Shown here piece after piece: positions 1-8,967 of a stretch of 64,000 nucleotides of DNA (positions are counted from its first letter, which is position 1; each line of letters starts with the position of its first letter). A program made the position numbers and the translations under genes. The stretch is from JAJKIV01 sp036509075 (GTDB lineage Bacteria; Gemmatimonadota; Gemmatimonadetes; Gemmatimonadales; Gemmatimonadaceae), in the NCBI GenBank assembly GCA_036509075.1, contig DATCGG010000548.1, positions 1 through 64,000 on the forward strand, written 5' to 3'. The notes under the pieces are model-generated. The model saw nothing but the letters and a program-made list of their open reading frames with translations. It ran no database searches and was not told the origin of the DNA.

Positions 1-896
1 TGAGCGACCTGGAAGAGAAGGGGTATTTGTACCATCCCCATACCTCGGCCGGTCGCGTCCCAACGGACGTCGCGTATCGTCTCTACGTCGACTCTCTGAT
101 GCGCGTCGCCCCGATCGCCAGCCCTGACCGCGAGAAGCTGGCGGAACAGCTTTCCGCGAGTGGCGGCTCGACCATCGAGGCGATCTTGCGACGGGCAGCT
201 CAGTCGCTCTCCGTGCTCACGCAGGAGCTCGGGATGGCGGTAGGGCCGAGGCTCGACCAGATCGTGCTTCAGCGGCTCGAGCTGGTCCGGCTCTCGAGCG
301 AGCGGCTGGTGTTGGTCCTGTCGCTACAGGGCGGTGCCGTCCGTCAGATCTTCGTCGAGGTCGGCGAGCGAATCGCCGACAATGCGGTGGCGGAAGTCTC
401 CGTGGTTCTCAATGAGCGGCTTGGGGGGCTGACCCTACGCGAGATCCGCGCGTCGCTCGCGGCGAGGCTGCGCGACGCGAACCCCGGATCCAATACACGC
501 GAGCTGCTCAACATCTTCGTTCAGGAGCGCGATTCGATCTTCGACGATCCGCTGCGTCGCGACGAGAGTCTCGTGCTGGGGCAAACGTCGGTGCTGGCGG
601 ACCAGCCCGAATTCGCGTCGAGCGATCAGATGCGCCGGCTGTTGGCGCTGACGGAATCCAACGAGCACCTCACCGAGCTGCTTCGTCGCAGGCACATCAA
701 CCCCGGGCTGTCGATCACGATCGGCAACGAGCACGGCGACCCGCGGTTCGAGAACTTCACGATCGTCACGTCCGAATACCGTGCCGGCTCGCTGGCTGGC
801 GTGATCGGGGTGATCGGCCCGACGCGTATGCCTTACGAGAAGGTGATCGCGGTCGTGACGCATGCGTCCAGGCTCGTCTCCGATCTGCTGGACTAG
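1..896 (+). CDS. hrcA: Heat-inducible transcription repressor HrcA (5' end outside window)
   Basis: HrcA represses chaperone genes by binding CIRCE operators, with GroEL as folding partner in studied species. The frame is open at the left edge (codon phase begins at base 3), so the first part of the winged helix, around 45-50 residues, lies outside; 297 residues are visible. The visible protein opens with SDLEEKGYLYHPHTSAGR, the hallmark wing segment of HrcA, followed by the GAF-like effector region and a C-terminal segment (GVIGVIGPTRMPYEKV) typical of the family. A TTG at 27 is internal and not the start. dnaJ follows after 45 bp; grpE and dnaK are not between them. No CIRCE inverted repeat is seen in the gap. 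Identity is secure; only the N-terminus is unknown. Confidence 0.95.
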   Translation, partial: SDLEEKGYLYHPHTSAGRVPTDVAYRLYVDSLMRVAPIASPDREKLAEQLSASGGSTIEAILRRAAQSLSVLTQELGMAVGPRLDQIVLQRLELVRLSSERLVLVLSLQGGAVRQIFVEVGERIADNAVAEVSVVLNERLGGLTLREIRASLAARLRDANPGSNTRELLNIFVQERDSIFDDPLRRDESLVLGQTSVLADQPEFASSDQMRRLLALTESNEHLTELLRRRHINPGLSITIGNEHGDPRFENFTIVTSEYRAGSLAGVIGVIGPTRMPYEKVIAVVTHASRLVSDLLD

Positions 897-941
897 CGCC
901 AGCGCCCAGCTCCAAGCACTCGCGTATTAGTCTTCAAGACC

Positions 942-2081
942 ATGTCTGATTTCTATTCAGTCCTCGGCGTCCAAAGAGCTGCGTCCGACGACGAGATCAA
1001 GAAGGCGTACCGCAAGCTCGCGATGCAGTACCACCCTGACCGGAACAACGGGTCGCGGGAGGCCGAAGAGAAGTTCAAGGAAATTACCGAGGCGTACGAC
1101 GTACTGCGCGATCCTAACAAGCGCGCCGCGTACGATCGGTATGGAGAAGCAGGGCTCCGCGGCGGTGCGGGCGGCGCTGGGTTCCACCACGTGGATCTTT
1201 CCGAAGCGCTTGGCATCTTCATGCGCGACTTCGGCGCGTTCAGTGGGCTCGGCGATCTGTTCGGCGCTGGCGGCGGACGTCGGCAGGGCGGCAGCCGCGC
1301 GGGCAGCGACGTCAAACTCACCGTCGAGCTCACGCTCCAGGAAGTGGCGACCGGCGTGCAGAAAACGTTCAGCGCCAAGCTGCTCGATCCGTGCGACCGC
1401 TGCGAGGGCTCTGGTGCCGAGCAGGGCACGAAGGCGCAGCGGTGCTCCACATGCGGTGGGTCGGGTGAAGTCCGTCGCGCTCAGCGTTCGTTCTTTGGCC
1501 AGTTCGTGAGTGTGGCGCCGTGTCCCACGTGCGCTGGCGAGGGGACGGTCATCGCCGCGCCGTGCAAGAAGTGCAAGGGCGAGGGTCGCACTCGCGGCGA
1601 CCACTCGATTCCGGTGCAGATACCCGCCGGGGTCGCGACCGGGCAGTACATGACGCTTCGCGGCATGGGGAACGCTGGCCCGCGGAGCGGCCCGAGGGGT
1701 GACGTGCTCGTCGTGTTCGACGTCGCGGACGACCCGCGCTTCGAGCGCGATGGCGAGGACCTGTACTGTGAGGTGCTGGTCTCATATCCGCAGCTCGTGT
1801 TAGGCGACGACGTGGAGGTTCCCGCCGTGACGACTACCGTGTCCCTGCGCATCCCGCCCGGGACGCAAAGCGGCCAGGTGTTCAACGTTCGCGGTCGCGG
1901 CCTGCCGCGCGTGAACGCGTCGGGTGTGGGTGACCTGCACGTGCGAGTCCAGCTCTGGACCCCGGACGCTGTCACACGTGACGAGGAGGCGCTGCTGCGG
2001 AAGCTGGCGGAGACCAGCAAGGTGCCGCAGTCGCGCGAGAAGGGGTTCTGGACGCGCATGAAAGAGGCACTCGGCGCCTAA
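942..2081 (+). CDS. dnaJ: Chaperone protein DnaJ (type I Hsp40)
   Basis: Co-chaperone that delivers unfolded clients to DnaK and stimulates its ATPase in the cytoplasm. The 379-residue protein has all type I parts in order: J-domain with the HPD tripeptide at residues 31-33, a Gly-rich linker at about 75-120 (including FGAGGGRR), a zinc region with four CxxCxGxG repeats (CDRCEGSG, CSTCGGSG, CPTCAGEG, CKKCKGEG) at about 150-220, and the substrate-binding C-terminal domain. Length is normal. ATG at 942 gives the expected family N-terminus. Its stop codon TAA lies inside a GCCTAACG octamer (2076-2083). It is probably co-transcribed with hrcA; DnaK and GrpE must be encoded elsewhere. Confidence 0.97.
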   Translation: MSDFYSVLGVQRAASDDEIKKAYRKLAMQYHPDRNNGSREAEEKFKEITEAYDVLRDPNKRAAYDRYGEAGLRGGAGGAGFHHVDLSEALGIFMRDFGAFSGLGDLFGAGGGRRQGGSRAGSDVKLTVELTLQEVATGVQKTFSAKLLDPCDRCEGSGAEQGTKAQRCSTCGGSGEVRRAQRSFFGQFVSVAPCPTCAGEGTVIAAPCKKCKGEGRTRGDHSIPVQIPAGVATGQYMTLRGMGNAGPRSGPRGDVLVVFDVADDPRFERDGEDLYCEVLVSYPQLVLGDDVEVPAVTTTVSLRIPPGTQSGQVFNVRGRGLPRVNASGVGDLHVRVQLWTPDAVTRDEEALLRKLAETSKVPQSREKGFWTRMKEALGA

Positions 2082-2114
2082 CGCCATTCGCTGTTAGGCC
2101 GCTGCGTCGTCCTG

Positions 2115-2193
2115 CCCGCTTCCCGTCTCCCGTCTCCCGTCTCCCGCTTCCCGGCTGTTCCGATTCCCGATTCCCCATTCCCGATTCCCGACC
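2115..2193. repeat. Heptamer repeat array upstream of prmA
   Basis: About eleven tandem units with 7-bp phase: CCCGCTT, three CCCGTCT, CCCGCTT, CCCGGCT, a 9-base irregular unit, CCCGATT, CCCCATT, CCCGATT and CCCGACC. The array stops one base before the GTG start of prmA. It fills most of the dnaJ-prmA gap and belongs to the same degenerate heptamer family as the arrays at 11976, 20902, 21022 and 54726. Confidence 0.8.
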
Positions 2194-2194
2194 G

Positions 2195-3016
2195 GTGAGC
2201 TGGCTCTCCCTTCGCGTCCTGCCCGCCGGCGAGCCGGAGGCGGCGCTCGCGGCGCTCTTCGCGGCGGGTGCGCAGGGGGTTCACGAGGACGGCGCCGCGC
2301 TTCTCACGCACTTCCCGCCGGAGATCGATGTCCTGGCTGTCGCAACGGCGGTTCGAGCGGCTGATCCCGGCGCGAGCGTGACGGTCGGCCGCGCAGCCGA
2401 CACCGACTGGACGGAGGCGTGGAAGGACCTTCTCTCGGTGCAGACCGTCGGCGATCTGCGCATCGCGCCGCCCTGGCTTGCCGAGGGCCTCGACCCCGCA
2501 CAAACCATCGTCGTCGATCCCGGCATGGCGTTCGGGACCGGCGACCATCCGACTACGCGCTCCGTCATTCGACTCATGCAGCGCATCGTCATTCGCGATG
2601 CGAAGGTCGCCGATCTCGGAGCCGGCAGCGCGGTGCTCGCGATAGCGGCGGCAAAGCTCGGCGCGCGACCCGTCACTGCGGTGGAGCTCGATCCCGACGC
2701 GATCGGGAACGCGACCGAGAATGTGGAGCGAAACCACGTCTCGAGCGTGGTGCACGTCATCGAGGGGGACGCACTGCTGCTATTGCCGCTGCTTGCTCCG
2801 GTCGACGTCATCCTGGCGAACATTGTGTCGAGCGTTCACCTCGAGCTCCTGCCGGCAATGAGCGGGGCGCTGAGCCCCGGCGGCCGAGCGGTGCTGAGCG
2901 GAATTCTCGTCGAAGAGCGCGACATGTTGGGCGACCGCCTGAGAGACACTGGTTGGGTGGTCGTCGACGAGGACGTCGAGGATATCTGGTGGAGCGCGAC
3001 GATCTCGCGTCGCTAG
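2195..3016 (+). CDS. prmA: Ribosomal protein L11 methyltransferase
   Basis: PrmA trimethylates lysines and the N-terminus of ribosomal protein L11 using S-adenosylmethionine. The 273-residue protein has an N-terminal L11-recognition domain and a Rossmann methyltransferase domain with the family signature VDPGMAFGTGDHPTTR (about 105-120), the SAM-binding motif DLGAGSAVLAIAAAKLGA and the motif LANIV. Length is normal. The start is GTG at 2195, immediately after a heptamer repeat array, with no clear ribosome-binding site. rsmE starts inside its last 28 bases, so the two are translationally linked; both products modify the translation machinery. Confidence 0.93.
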   Translation: MSWLSLRVLPAGEPEAALAALFAAGAQGVHEDGAALLTHFPPEIDVLAVATAVRAADPGASVTVGRAADTDWTEAWKDLLSVQTVGDLRIAPPWLAEGLDPAQTIVVDPGMAFGTGDHPTTRSVIRLMQRIVIRDAKVADLGAGSAVLAIAAAKLGARPVTAVELDPDAIGNATENVERNHVSSVVHVIEGDALLLLPLLAPVDVILANIVSSVHLELLPAMSGALSPGGRAVLSGILVEERDMLGDRLRDTGWVVVDEDVEDIWWSATISRR

Positions 3017-3744
3017 CGGGATTCTTCTCGGCTGATCAGCCGCTTGCGCCCGGCGTGACGGTTTTGCTCGGCCAAGAAGCAGCGCATCACGCGCGCGTGC
3101 GTCGCATCGAGGCGGGCGGGCCGGTCTTCGTCGTCGACGGCGTTGGCGCTCGAGGTGTCGGTCGGATCGTGCGACTCACGAAGCAGGATATGCAGGTGAC
3201 GCTGGAGCAGGTCCATCGTTCACCTCGCCCGCCGGAGGCCCACCTCCTCGTTCCGATCGGCGACAAGGATCGCATGCTGTGGTGCGCCGAGAAGTGCACC
3301 GAGCTCGGTGCGACCAGCTGGACGCCTATCCTGTGGAATCGATCGCGTAGCGTATCGCCGCGCGGCGAGGGGTCGGCATTTCGCGAGCGCGTGCGTGCGC
3401 GAATGCGGTCTGCGCTCGTGCAGTCCCACGGCGCCTGGCTCCCGGACGTGCCGGATGATGCGTCGATCGACCAAGTGCTCGCGGACCCATCGCCGAACGA
3501 GACACGCCTCGTGCTCGACGTGTCCGGCGAGCCAATCGGGCATACGCACCTTTCCGCCCCGGTCACCATCGCGATCGGCCCGGAGGGCGGTTTCGACGGG
3601 GAGGAGTTCAGGCAACTTCGTGCCGCGCGCTTCCGTCCGGTGTCGGTTGGCGCGAACGTTCTGAGGTTCGAGACGGCCGCTGTCGCCGCGCTCGCCATCG
3701 TTCGCGCCGCGCTCGGAGCTTCACCGGAGATCGCCAATGGCTGA
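2989..3744 (+). CDS. rsmE: 16S rRNA m3U1498 methyltransferase RsmE
   Basis: SPOUT-class methyltransferase that methylates N3 of U1498 (E. coli numbering) in 16S rRNA. From a GTG at 2989 the product is 251 residues, the usual family size, beginning with a PUA-like domain (AGFFSADQPL... QEAAHHARVRRIEAGG) and ending with the trefoil-knot SAM site, IGPEGGFDGEEF and NVLRFETAAVAAL. The frame stays open much further upstream inside prmA, but family alignment supports 2989. The gene overlaps prmA by 28 bp and the following HIT gene by 8 bp, so the three are almost certainly one transcript. Confidence 0.93.
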   Translation: MERDDLASLAGFFSADQPLAPGVTVLLGQEAAHHARVRRIEAGGPVFVVDGVGARGVGRIVRLTKQDMQVTLEQVHRSPRPPEAHLLVPIGDKDRMLWCAEKCTELGATSWTPILWNRSRSVSPRGEGSAFRERVRARMRSALVQSHGAWLPDVPDDASIDQVLADPSPNETRLVLDVSGEPIGHTHLSAPVTIAIGPEGGFDGEEFRQLRAARFRPVSVGANVLRFETAAVAALAIVRAALGASPEIANG

Positions 3745-4078
3745 TGACTGTCTCTTCTGTCGTATCGTTCGAAAGGAAATTCCGGCGAAGCTGGTTGCCG
3801 AGGACGAGCACTCCATCGCTTTTCGAGACATCAACCCACAGGCTCCGCTGCATGTGCTCGTGATTCCGCGCGAGCACGTTCCCAGTCTCGACGAGGCGCG
3901 TGACCCGGAGCTTCTCGGACGACTCTCGCTCATGGCGGCGGAGATCGCGCGGAAGGAGGGCGTCGCCGCGAGCGGATATCGCACGGTGATGAACACCAAC
4001 GCCGCAGCCGGGCAGACCGTTTTTCACGTCCATCTGCATCTGCTCGGCGGGCGATCGATGCACTGGCCGCCGGGCTGA
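3737..4078 (+). CDS. HIT-family nucleotide hydrolase (HinT-like)
   Basis: Histidine-triad protein, probably hydrolysing purine nucleoside phosphoramidates. The 113-residue sequence carries N-terminal CLFCRIV, which in this family often contributes to a zinc site, the central DINPQAPLHVLVIPREH, and the catalytic triad motif HVHLHLLGGR near the C-terminus. Length is normal for the HinT branch. ATG at 3737 overlaps the end of rsmE by 8 bp. Family assignment is secure; the physiological substrate is not predictable. Confidence 0.93.
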   Translation: MADDCLFCRIVRKEIPAKLVAEDEHSIAFRDINPQAPLHVLVIPREHVPSLDEARDPELLGRLSLMAAEIARKEGVAASGYRTVMNTNAAAGQTVFHVHLHLLGGRSMHWPPG

Positions 4079-4099
4079 CGCATCCCTACGTTTTCATCG

Positions 4100-4561
4100 A
4101 TGACCCAGATGACGCCGGGGACAGCACTCCTCACGCGACTTCAGCAGGACCTCAACGCGGCTCGAAAGCGGGGTGACAAGGCGGCGGTGATCGTAGTCGG
4201 CACCACCATTTCCGACGCCCGCAACCGGGAGATCGAGCAGCGTCGCGAGCTCACGGACGACGACGTCGTGGACGTGATACGAAAGGCGATCAAGCGCCGC
4301 CGGGAAGCAATCGAGCTTTATCTTTCGGCAAAGCGGGACGACCTCGTCGCGAAGGAACGGTCGGAGCTTTCGACGCTCGAGGGTTATCTTCCGGCACAGG
4401 TCGACGCCGAAGAGATCCGCGCCGCGGTGCGCACGGCGATCGCCGGCGGCGCCACCAACATTGGCGCGGTGATGGGCCGAGTGGTTCCGCAATTCAAGGG
4501 ACGCGCGGAAGGCAGCACGATAAACGCGATCGCACGCGAGGAGCTGAGCAGGCAAGGGTGA
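4100..4561 (+). CDS. GatB/YqeY domain protein
   Basis: Small helical YqeY protein of 153 residues, homologous to the C-terminal tRNA-binding domain of GatB amidotransferase; its cellular role is not established. Visible family signatures are the N-terminal LQQDLNAARKRGDKAA, the central KRRREAIELY and ERSELSTLEGYLP, and the C-terminal GAVMGRVVPQFKGRAEG followed by a conserved Ala-Arg-Glu-Glu-Leu tail. ATG at 4100 is used; a second in-frame ATG at 4109 is possible. It closes the prmA-rsmE-HIT-yqeY run, and a terminator-like hairpin follows. Confidence 0.9.
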   Translation: MTQMTPGTALLTRLQQDLNAARKRGDKAAVIVVGTTISDARNREIEQRRELTDDDVVDVIRKAIKRRREAIELYLSAKRDDLVAKERSELSTLEGYLPAQVDAEEIRAAVRTAIAGGATNIGAVMGRVVPQFKGRAEGSTINAIAREELSRQG

Positions 4562-4584
4562 ATCCGTCGCCCATGGTCGACCCA

Positions 4585-4625
4585 AGCCCGAACGAGCGGT
4601 TGCGACCGCGCGGTCGGGCTTTTTG
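4585..4625 (+). terminator. Intrinsic terminator after yqeY
   Basis: Outer stem AGCCCGA (4585-4591) pairs with TCGGGCT (4614-4620) and is followed by a T tract (4620-4624). The enclosed bases can form a second hairpin, GCGGT/ACCGC. It separates the yqeY transcript from mutS2. Confidence 0.75.
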
Positions 4626-4652
4626 TTGCACATGGGTGCAGGTTGGGTTTCG

Positions 4653-7043
4653 GTGAACGCGCACGCGCTCGCGGTACTCGAGTTTCAACGGACGCTGGAT
4701 GTCGTCGCCGGTCATGCATCGTCGGCGCCGGGCGCGGCACACATCCGCGAGCTCCGTCCTGCCGACGACATTGCCGAGATCGAGCGCGAGCACGCACGAG
4801 TGGCGGCGGTGCGAGCATTGGCATCCGCGGACGCGCCGTGGTCTCCCGAAGCGGTGCCAGAGGTAACGCGCAGTCTCTCTCGCCTGCGCGTATCTGGAAC
4901 GGCGCTCCCCGGACCCGAGCTGCTCGCAGTCCTCGTGCTGCTACGGTCCTCGCGGCGAACCGCGGAGGCGCTGCGCGATCCGCGCCGGCCGGCGGTTGCG
5001 ACCGCAGTGCTCGCGCCGATCACCGCCAACCTCGTCTCGGCCAAGCAGGAGGAGGCGGCGCTCGAGCGAATTCTCGCCGACGATGGCAGTGTTCGCGACG
5101 ACGCGTCGCCGCAGCTGCGAAGACTGCGGCGCGAGCTGCGCGGCGCCGAGGCCGAGCTGGTGCGACTGCTCGAGCGCGTCATGAGCAAACTCGAGTCACA
5201 CCAGCAGGTGCCGGATATGTCCGTCACCGTGCGCAATGGGCGCTACGTCATTCCGATCCGTCGCGAGGCGCGCGCCGCCGTGGGTGGCATCGTCCACGAC
5301 ACGTCAGGTTCTGGGGCGACGTTGTTCGTGGAGCCGCCGGCCGCGGTCGAGGAAGGCAATCGCATCCGCGAGCTCGAGATCGAGGAGCTGCGAGAGGTCG
5401 ACCGCATCCTGCTCGAGGCAACGGACCGAATTCGTCCACTGCACGATGAGCTCGTGGCGTCGCTCGATGCACTCGTGATGCTGGACTCGCTCTACGGGCG
5501 CGCTCGTTATGCAATCGCGTTCGAGTGCGCGCAGACCGAGCTCTGCCAACCTGTCGAGGGATTTGCGCTTCGCAATGGCCGTCACCCGCTGCTCCTGGCG
5601 CAGGGTGTCTCGGTGATTCCGTTCGATCTCGAGATGGGTCCGGGCGAGCGGACGTTGCTGGTGTCCGGGCCGAACACCGGCGGCAAGACGGTTCTCCTCA
5701 AGTCGATCGCGCTCATTTCCGCGCTCGCGCAGTCGGGCGTGCCGGCACCGGTCGCCGCGGGAAGCCGCGTCGCGGTCTTCGACAACCTGTTCGCCGACAT
5801 CGGCGACGAGCAGTCGATCGAGGCGAGCCTCTCGACGTTCAGTGCGCACCTCAAGAACCTCGGGGAGATTCTCGTTGCCGCGACACCGCAATCGCTCGTG
5901 CTCGTGGACGAGCTGGGCTCCGGCACCGATCCAGTCGAGGGTGCGGCACTTGGCGGCGCGATCCTCGAGGAGCTCACGCGACGCGGTGCGCTGACGGTTG
6001 CGACGACTCACCTCGGCGCACTGAAGGAGTTGGCAACCGAAGTTCCCGGCGTCGTGAACGCGTCGCTGCAGTTCGATGCGGTTGCCCTCGCCCCGACGTA
6101 TCGCCTCATCAAGGGCATTCCTGGGCGATCGTATGGCATCAGCATCGCTCGTCGGCTGGGGCTGCGCGAGGACGTCCTCGATCGCGCGGAGGAGCGCGTG
6201 CCCAAGGGCGAGCGCGACGTCAATCGACTGTTGGCCGATCTCGAGGTGCGTGAGGCGGCGCTGACCGCGCGCGAGCGCGACGTCGCGCTCGGACAGGAGT
6301 CGGTGCAGGCGCGCGCGCATCGCGTGGCCGAGCGCGAACAGCGCGTGAAGCATCGCGAACGCGAGATCGAGAAGGAGTCACGGGCAGGGGCGCGCCGCTA
6401 CCTGCTGGATGCGCGCGCCGAGATCGAGCGCACGATTCGCGAGCTTCGCGACGCGGGCGCCTCGGAGCTGGATGAGCAGGCGCGTCTCGCACGGCAAGGT
6501 GTCGAGCGAATGGCCGCCGATCAGGCGGAGGCGCTCTCCGAGCTGGAGCGCCGCTCCGGTGCGTCGGGCGACGAGGTCATCGGGACCGCCGACGGCGAGC
6601 CTAACGACGGCGATCTCGTCGAGATCGCGACGCTTGGCGATAAGCTTGGGCGGGTCGTGGAACGCCGCGACCAGGATGCCGTCGTCGCCGTTGGCGGGAT
6701 CAAGATGACGCTTCCGGTATCCGCTCTCCGTCGGTCGCTCAAGCAGGAGCCGCGTCAGCGCGACGTCGTGCCGATCATGGGCGACCTGCCCGACGAGCAC
6801 GTCGTGCGGGAGATCGACCTACGCGGGCAGCGCGTGGGCGACATCGACGACGTCGTTATGCAGGCACTCGACGCCGCGGTTCGTGCCGACCTCAAGGCCC
6901 TGCGCATCATCCACGGGAAGGGCACGGGGGCGTTGCGCGCGCGCGTGGCCGAGATGCTGCGGAAAGACACGCGCGTGAAGACGTTTCGGCTCGGCGCGTG
7001 GAACGAGGGGGGCGCCGGCGTAACCGTCGCGGAGTTCGCCTGA
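4653..7043 (+). CDS. mutS2: Endonuclease MutS2
   Basis: MutS2 is a MutS-related ATPase with a C-terminal Smr nuclease domain, linked to suppression of homologous recombination and to rescue of collided ribosomes in species studied. The 796-residue product shows a MutS core and clamp, Walker A GPNTGGKTVLLKS (about 335), Walker B LVLVDELGSGTDP (about 415), a long charged coiled coil (about 510-640) and the Smr motifs DLRGQRVGD and HGKGTGALR. GTG at 4653 is preferred because MNAHALAVLEFQRTLD matches the family N-terminus; an in-frame ATG at 4632 sits beside the terminator tail. An octamer copy at 6599 encodes a Pro-Asn pair. Confidence 0.94.
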   Translation: MNAHALAVLEFQRTLDVVAGHASSAPGAAHIRELRPADDIAEIEREHARVAAVRALASADAPWSPEAVPEVTRSLSRLRVSGTALPGPELLAVLVLLRSSRRTAEALRDPRRPAVATAVLAPITANLVSAKQEEAALERILADDGSVRDDASPQLRRLRRELRGAEAELVRLLERVMSKLESHQQVPDMSVTVRNGRYVIPIRREARAAVGGIVHDTSGSGATLFVEPPAAVEEGNRIRELEIEELREVDRILLEATDRIRPLHDELVASLDALVMLDSLYGRARYAIAFECAQTELCQPVEGFALRNGRHPLLLAQGVSVIPFDLEMGPGERTLLVSGPNTGGKTVLLKSIALISALAQSGVPAPVAAGSRVAVFDNLFADIGDEQSIEASLSTFSAHLKNLGEILVAATPQSLVLVDELGSGTDPVEGAALGGAILEELTRRGALTVATTHLGALKELATEVPGVVNASLQFDAVALAPTYRLIKGIPGRSYGISIARRLGLREDVLDRAEERVPKGERDVNRLLADLEVREAALTARERDVALGQESVQARAHRVAEREQRVKHREREIEKESRAGARRYLLDARAEIERTIRELRDAGASELDEQARLARQGVERMAADQAEALSELERRSGASGDEVIGTADGEPNDGDLVEIATLGDKLGRVVERRDQDAVVAVGGIKMTLPVSALRRSLKQEPRQRDVVPIMGDLPDEHVVREIDLRGQRVGDIDDVVMQALDAAVRADLKALRIIHGKGTGALRARVAEMLRKDTRVKTFRLGAWNEGGAGVTVAEFA

Positions 7044-7062
7044 CCATGGACGCGAGGCGCGC

Positions 7063-8901
7063 GTGATCCCCGACGAGGACGTGGAGCGCGTGCGCGATCA
7101 CGCCGACATCGTGCAGATCATCGGCGAGCACGTGAACCTCCGTCGCGTCGGCGCGGATTGGCGTGGCCCGTGCCCCTTCCACCAGGGAACCCACCGGAAC
7201 TTTTCGGTGTCCCCGAAGAAGCGGATGTACTACTGCTTCGTGTGTCATGCGGGCGGCGACGTGTTCAACTTCCTGCAGAAACGGCTCGGCCTCGACTGGC
7301 CGTCGGCTGTGCGCACCGTTGCGGAGAAGTCGGGCATCGAGATCCGCGAGGTCGAGACGCGCCGAGAGGGTCCCGACCCACGCGAGCCGGTATGGGAGAT
7401 CAACGCGGCCGCGGCGGAGTATTTCCAGCGGATGCTCTGGGAGGACGACCTCGGTGCGCTTGCGCGTGAATACGTCGCGAAGCGCCACGTGTCGCGTGAG
7501 GCCGCGGACAAGTTCGGGCTGGGCTTTGCGCCGCGCGAGATCGGCCTACTCCGTGGCTACCTCAACACTCTCGGCTACGATGACGCGAAGTTGCTGAGCG
7601 CGGGCCTCCTCGTTCAGCGAGAGGAAGCGGAGGAGCCCCGACCGCGCTTCCGCGGGCGCCTAATGTTCCCCATCTACGATGCGTCGGGGCGACTCTCGGG
7701 TTTCGGCGGGCGGCTCATCGGTCCGGGCGAGCCGAAGTACCTCAACTCGGCGGATTCGGTAACCTTTACGAAGGGACGCCTGCTCTACGGCCTGAACTGG
7801 GCGCGGCACGCAATCCGACGTGATGAACGATTGCTCCTCGTGGAGGGCTACTTCGATGTCGTTCGACTCGTGCTTGCCGGCATCGAGTCGGTGGTCGCTC
7901 CGCTGGGTACAGCGCTCACGGAAGATCAGGCGTCAATGATCTCGCGGCAGACGAAGAACGTGTTCCTCCTCTACGACAGCGACACCGCCGGGCAGAAGGC
8001 GACGTTCCGCGCGGGCGATCTCCTGCTGGCCCAGGGCGTATCGGTTCGCGTCGTGACGTTGCCCGACGGGGAGGATCCCGACACGTTCGTCGACTCCCAC
8101 GGCAGAGCAGCACTCGAGATGCAGATCGACGCTGCCGTCGACGTATTCGATCGAAAAGTCCAGATTCTCGAACGGCAGGGCTGGTTCGCTGACCTCCACA
8201 AGCGCCGTCGCGCGATTGACCGGCTCCTGCCGACGATTCGCGCGACCGCCGATCTCGTGACTCGCGACATGTACATCGCGCGCGCGAGCGAGGCATCGGG
8301 AGTCGACCGCAACGTGCTCTCACGCGAAGCGGCCGGAGCCGGCGGCCGATCATCGTCAACACGGGCACCGTCGTCGTCGCCGCCCGCGGAGCAGCAGGAG
8401 CAAATGCGAATGGGCGACCGACGGATGGCGGAACGCCGCTCCGCGTCAGAGAGCCGGCCCCCAAAGAGCGGTCCGTCCGAAGAGCGATATCTTCTGCGGG
8501 TGATTCTCGCGCACCCTGCGTATCTCGAGATGGCGGCAGAAGCGGAGGTCGGGCCGGCGAACTTCGAGGACGGGCGTTACCGCGAGATCTTCGAAACGCT
8601 CTCAAAGATCGGGGCCGATGCGTCCCCTGAAGCCGTCGTGCGCGAGTTATCAAGTGATGCGGTTGCCGCGTACGATGAAATGTTGGGAGAGCCAGCGAAT
8701 TCGATTCTCGACCTTGAGCGCACGTACCACGACTCCGTCGCGAAACTGCGAATTCGCGAGCTCAGGCAGCGGAACCTCGATTTGCAGCGCCTGATGGCTA
8801 CGGCTCGAACGCCAGATGAGCAGACTGCATTGCTCGTCGAGAAGAATGCGAACAAGCAAGCGATGACTGCACTTCAAGCGCGAATCACTTCACCGCGGTA
8901 G
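7063..8901 (+). CDS. dnaG: DNA primase DnaG
   Basis: Synthesises RNA primers at the replication fork. The 612-residue protein has an N-terminal CHC2 zinc finger (CPFH about residue 34, then CFVC about 62), the RNA polymerase core, a TOPRIM domain with LLLVEGYFDVVRL and LLYDSDTAGQKA (about 260-315), a Ser/Arg-rich linker at about 420-470, and a C-terminal helicase-binding region. Start is GTG at 7063, 19 bp after mutS2. A sigma-70 gene often follows dnaG in other bacteria; here a zinc-ribbon protein and recJ follow instead. Confidence 0.95.
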   Translation: MIPDEDVERVRDHADIVQIIGEHVNLRRVGADWRGPCPFHQGTHRNFSVSPKKRMYYCFVCHAGGDVFNFLQKRLGLDWPSAVRTVAEKSGIEIREVETRREGPDPREPVWEINAAAAEYFQRMLWEDDLGALAREYVAKRHVSREAADKFGLGFAPREIGLLRGYLNTLGYDDAKLLSAGLLVQREEAEEPRPRFRGRLMFPIYDASGRLSGFGGRLIGPGEPKYLNSADSVTFTKGRLLYGLNWARHAIRRDERLLLVEGYFDVVRLVLAGIESVVAPLGTALTEDQASMISRQTKNVFLLYDSDTAGQKATFRAGDLLLAQGVSVRVVTLPDGEDPDTFVDSHGRAALEMQIDAAVDVFDRKVQILERQGWFADLHKRRRAIDRLLPTIRATADLVTRDMYIARASEASGVDRNVLSREAAGAGGRSSSTRAPSSSPPAEQQEQMRMGDRRMAERRSASESRPPKSGPSEERYLLRVILAHPAYLEMAAEAEVGPANFEDGRYREIFETLSKIGADASPEAVVRELSSDAVAAYDEMLGEPANSILDLERTYHDSVAKLRIRELRQRNLDLQRLMATARTPDEQTALLVEKNANKQAMTALQARITSPR

Positions 8902-8967
8902 CCCTCGATGGCTCTTCGTTACACCATTGCCGCGAGCCGGCGGCGTCATCTCGACTGGAGGATGTGA

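Noticed and set aside
897..941. AGCACTC upstream of dnaJ resembling half of a CIRCE operator
   Set aside because: The second half GAGTGCTAA at 9-base spacing is absent, so no CIRCE element can be claimed.
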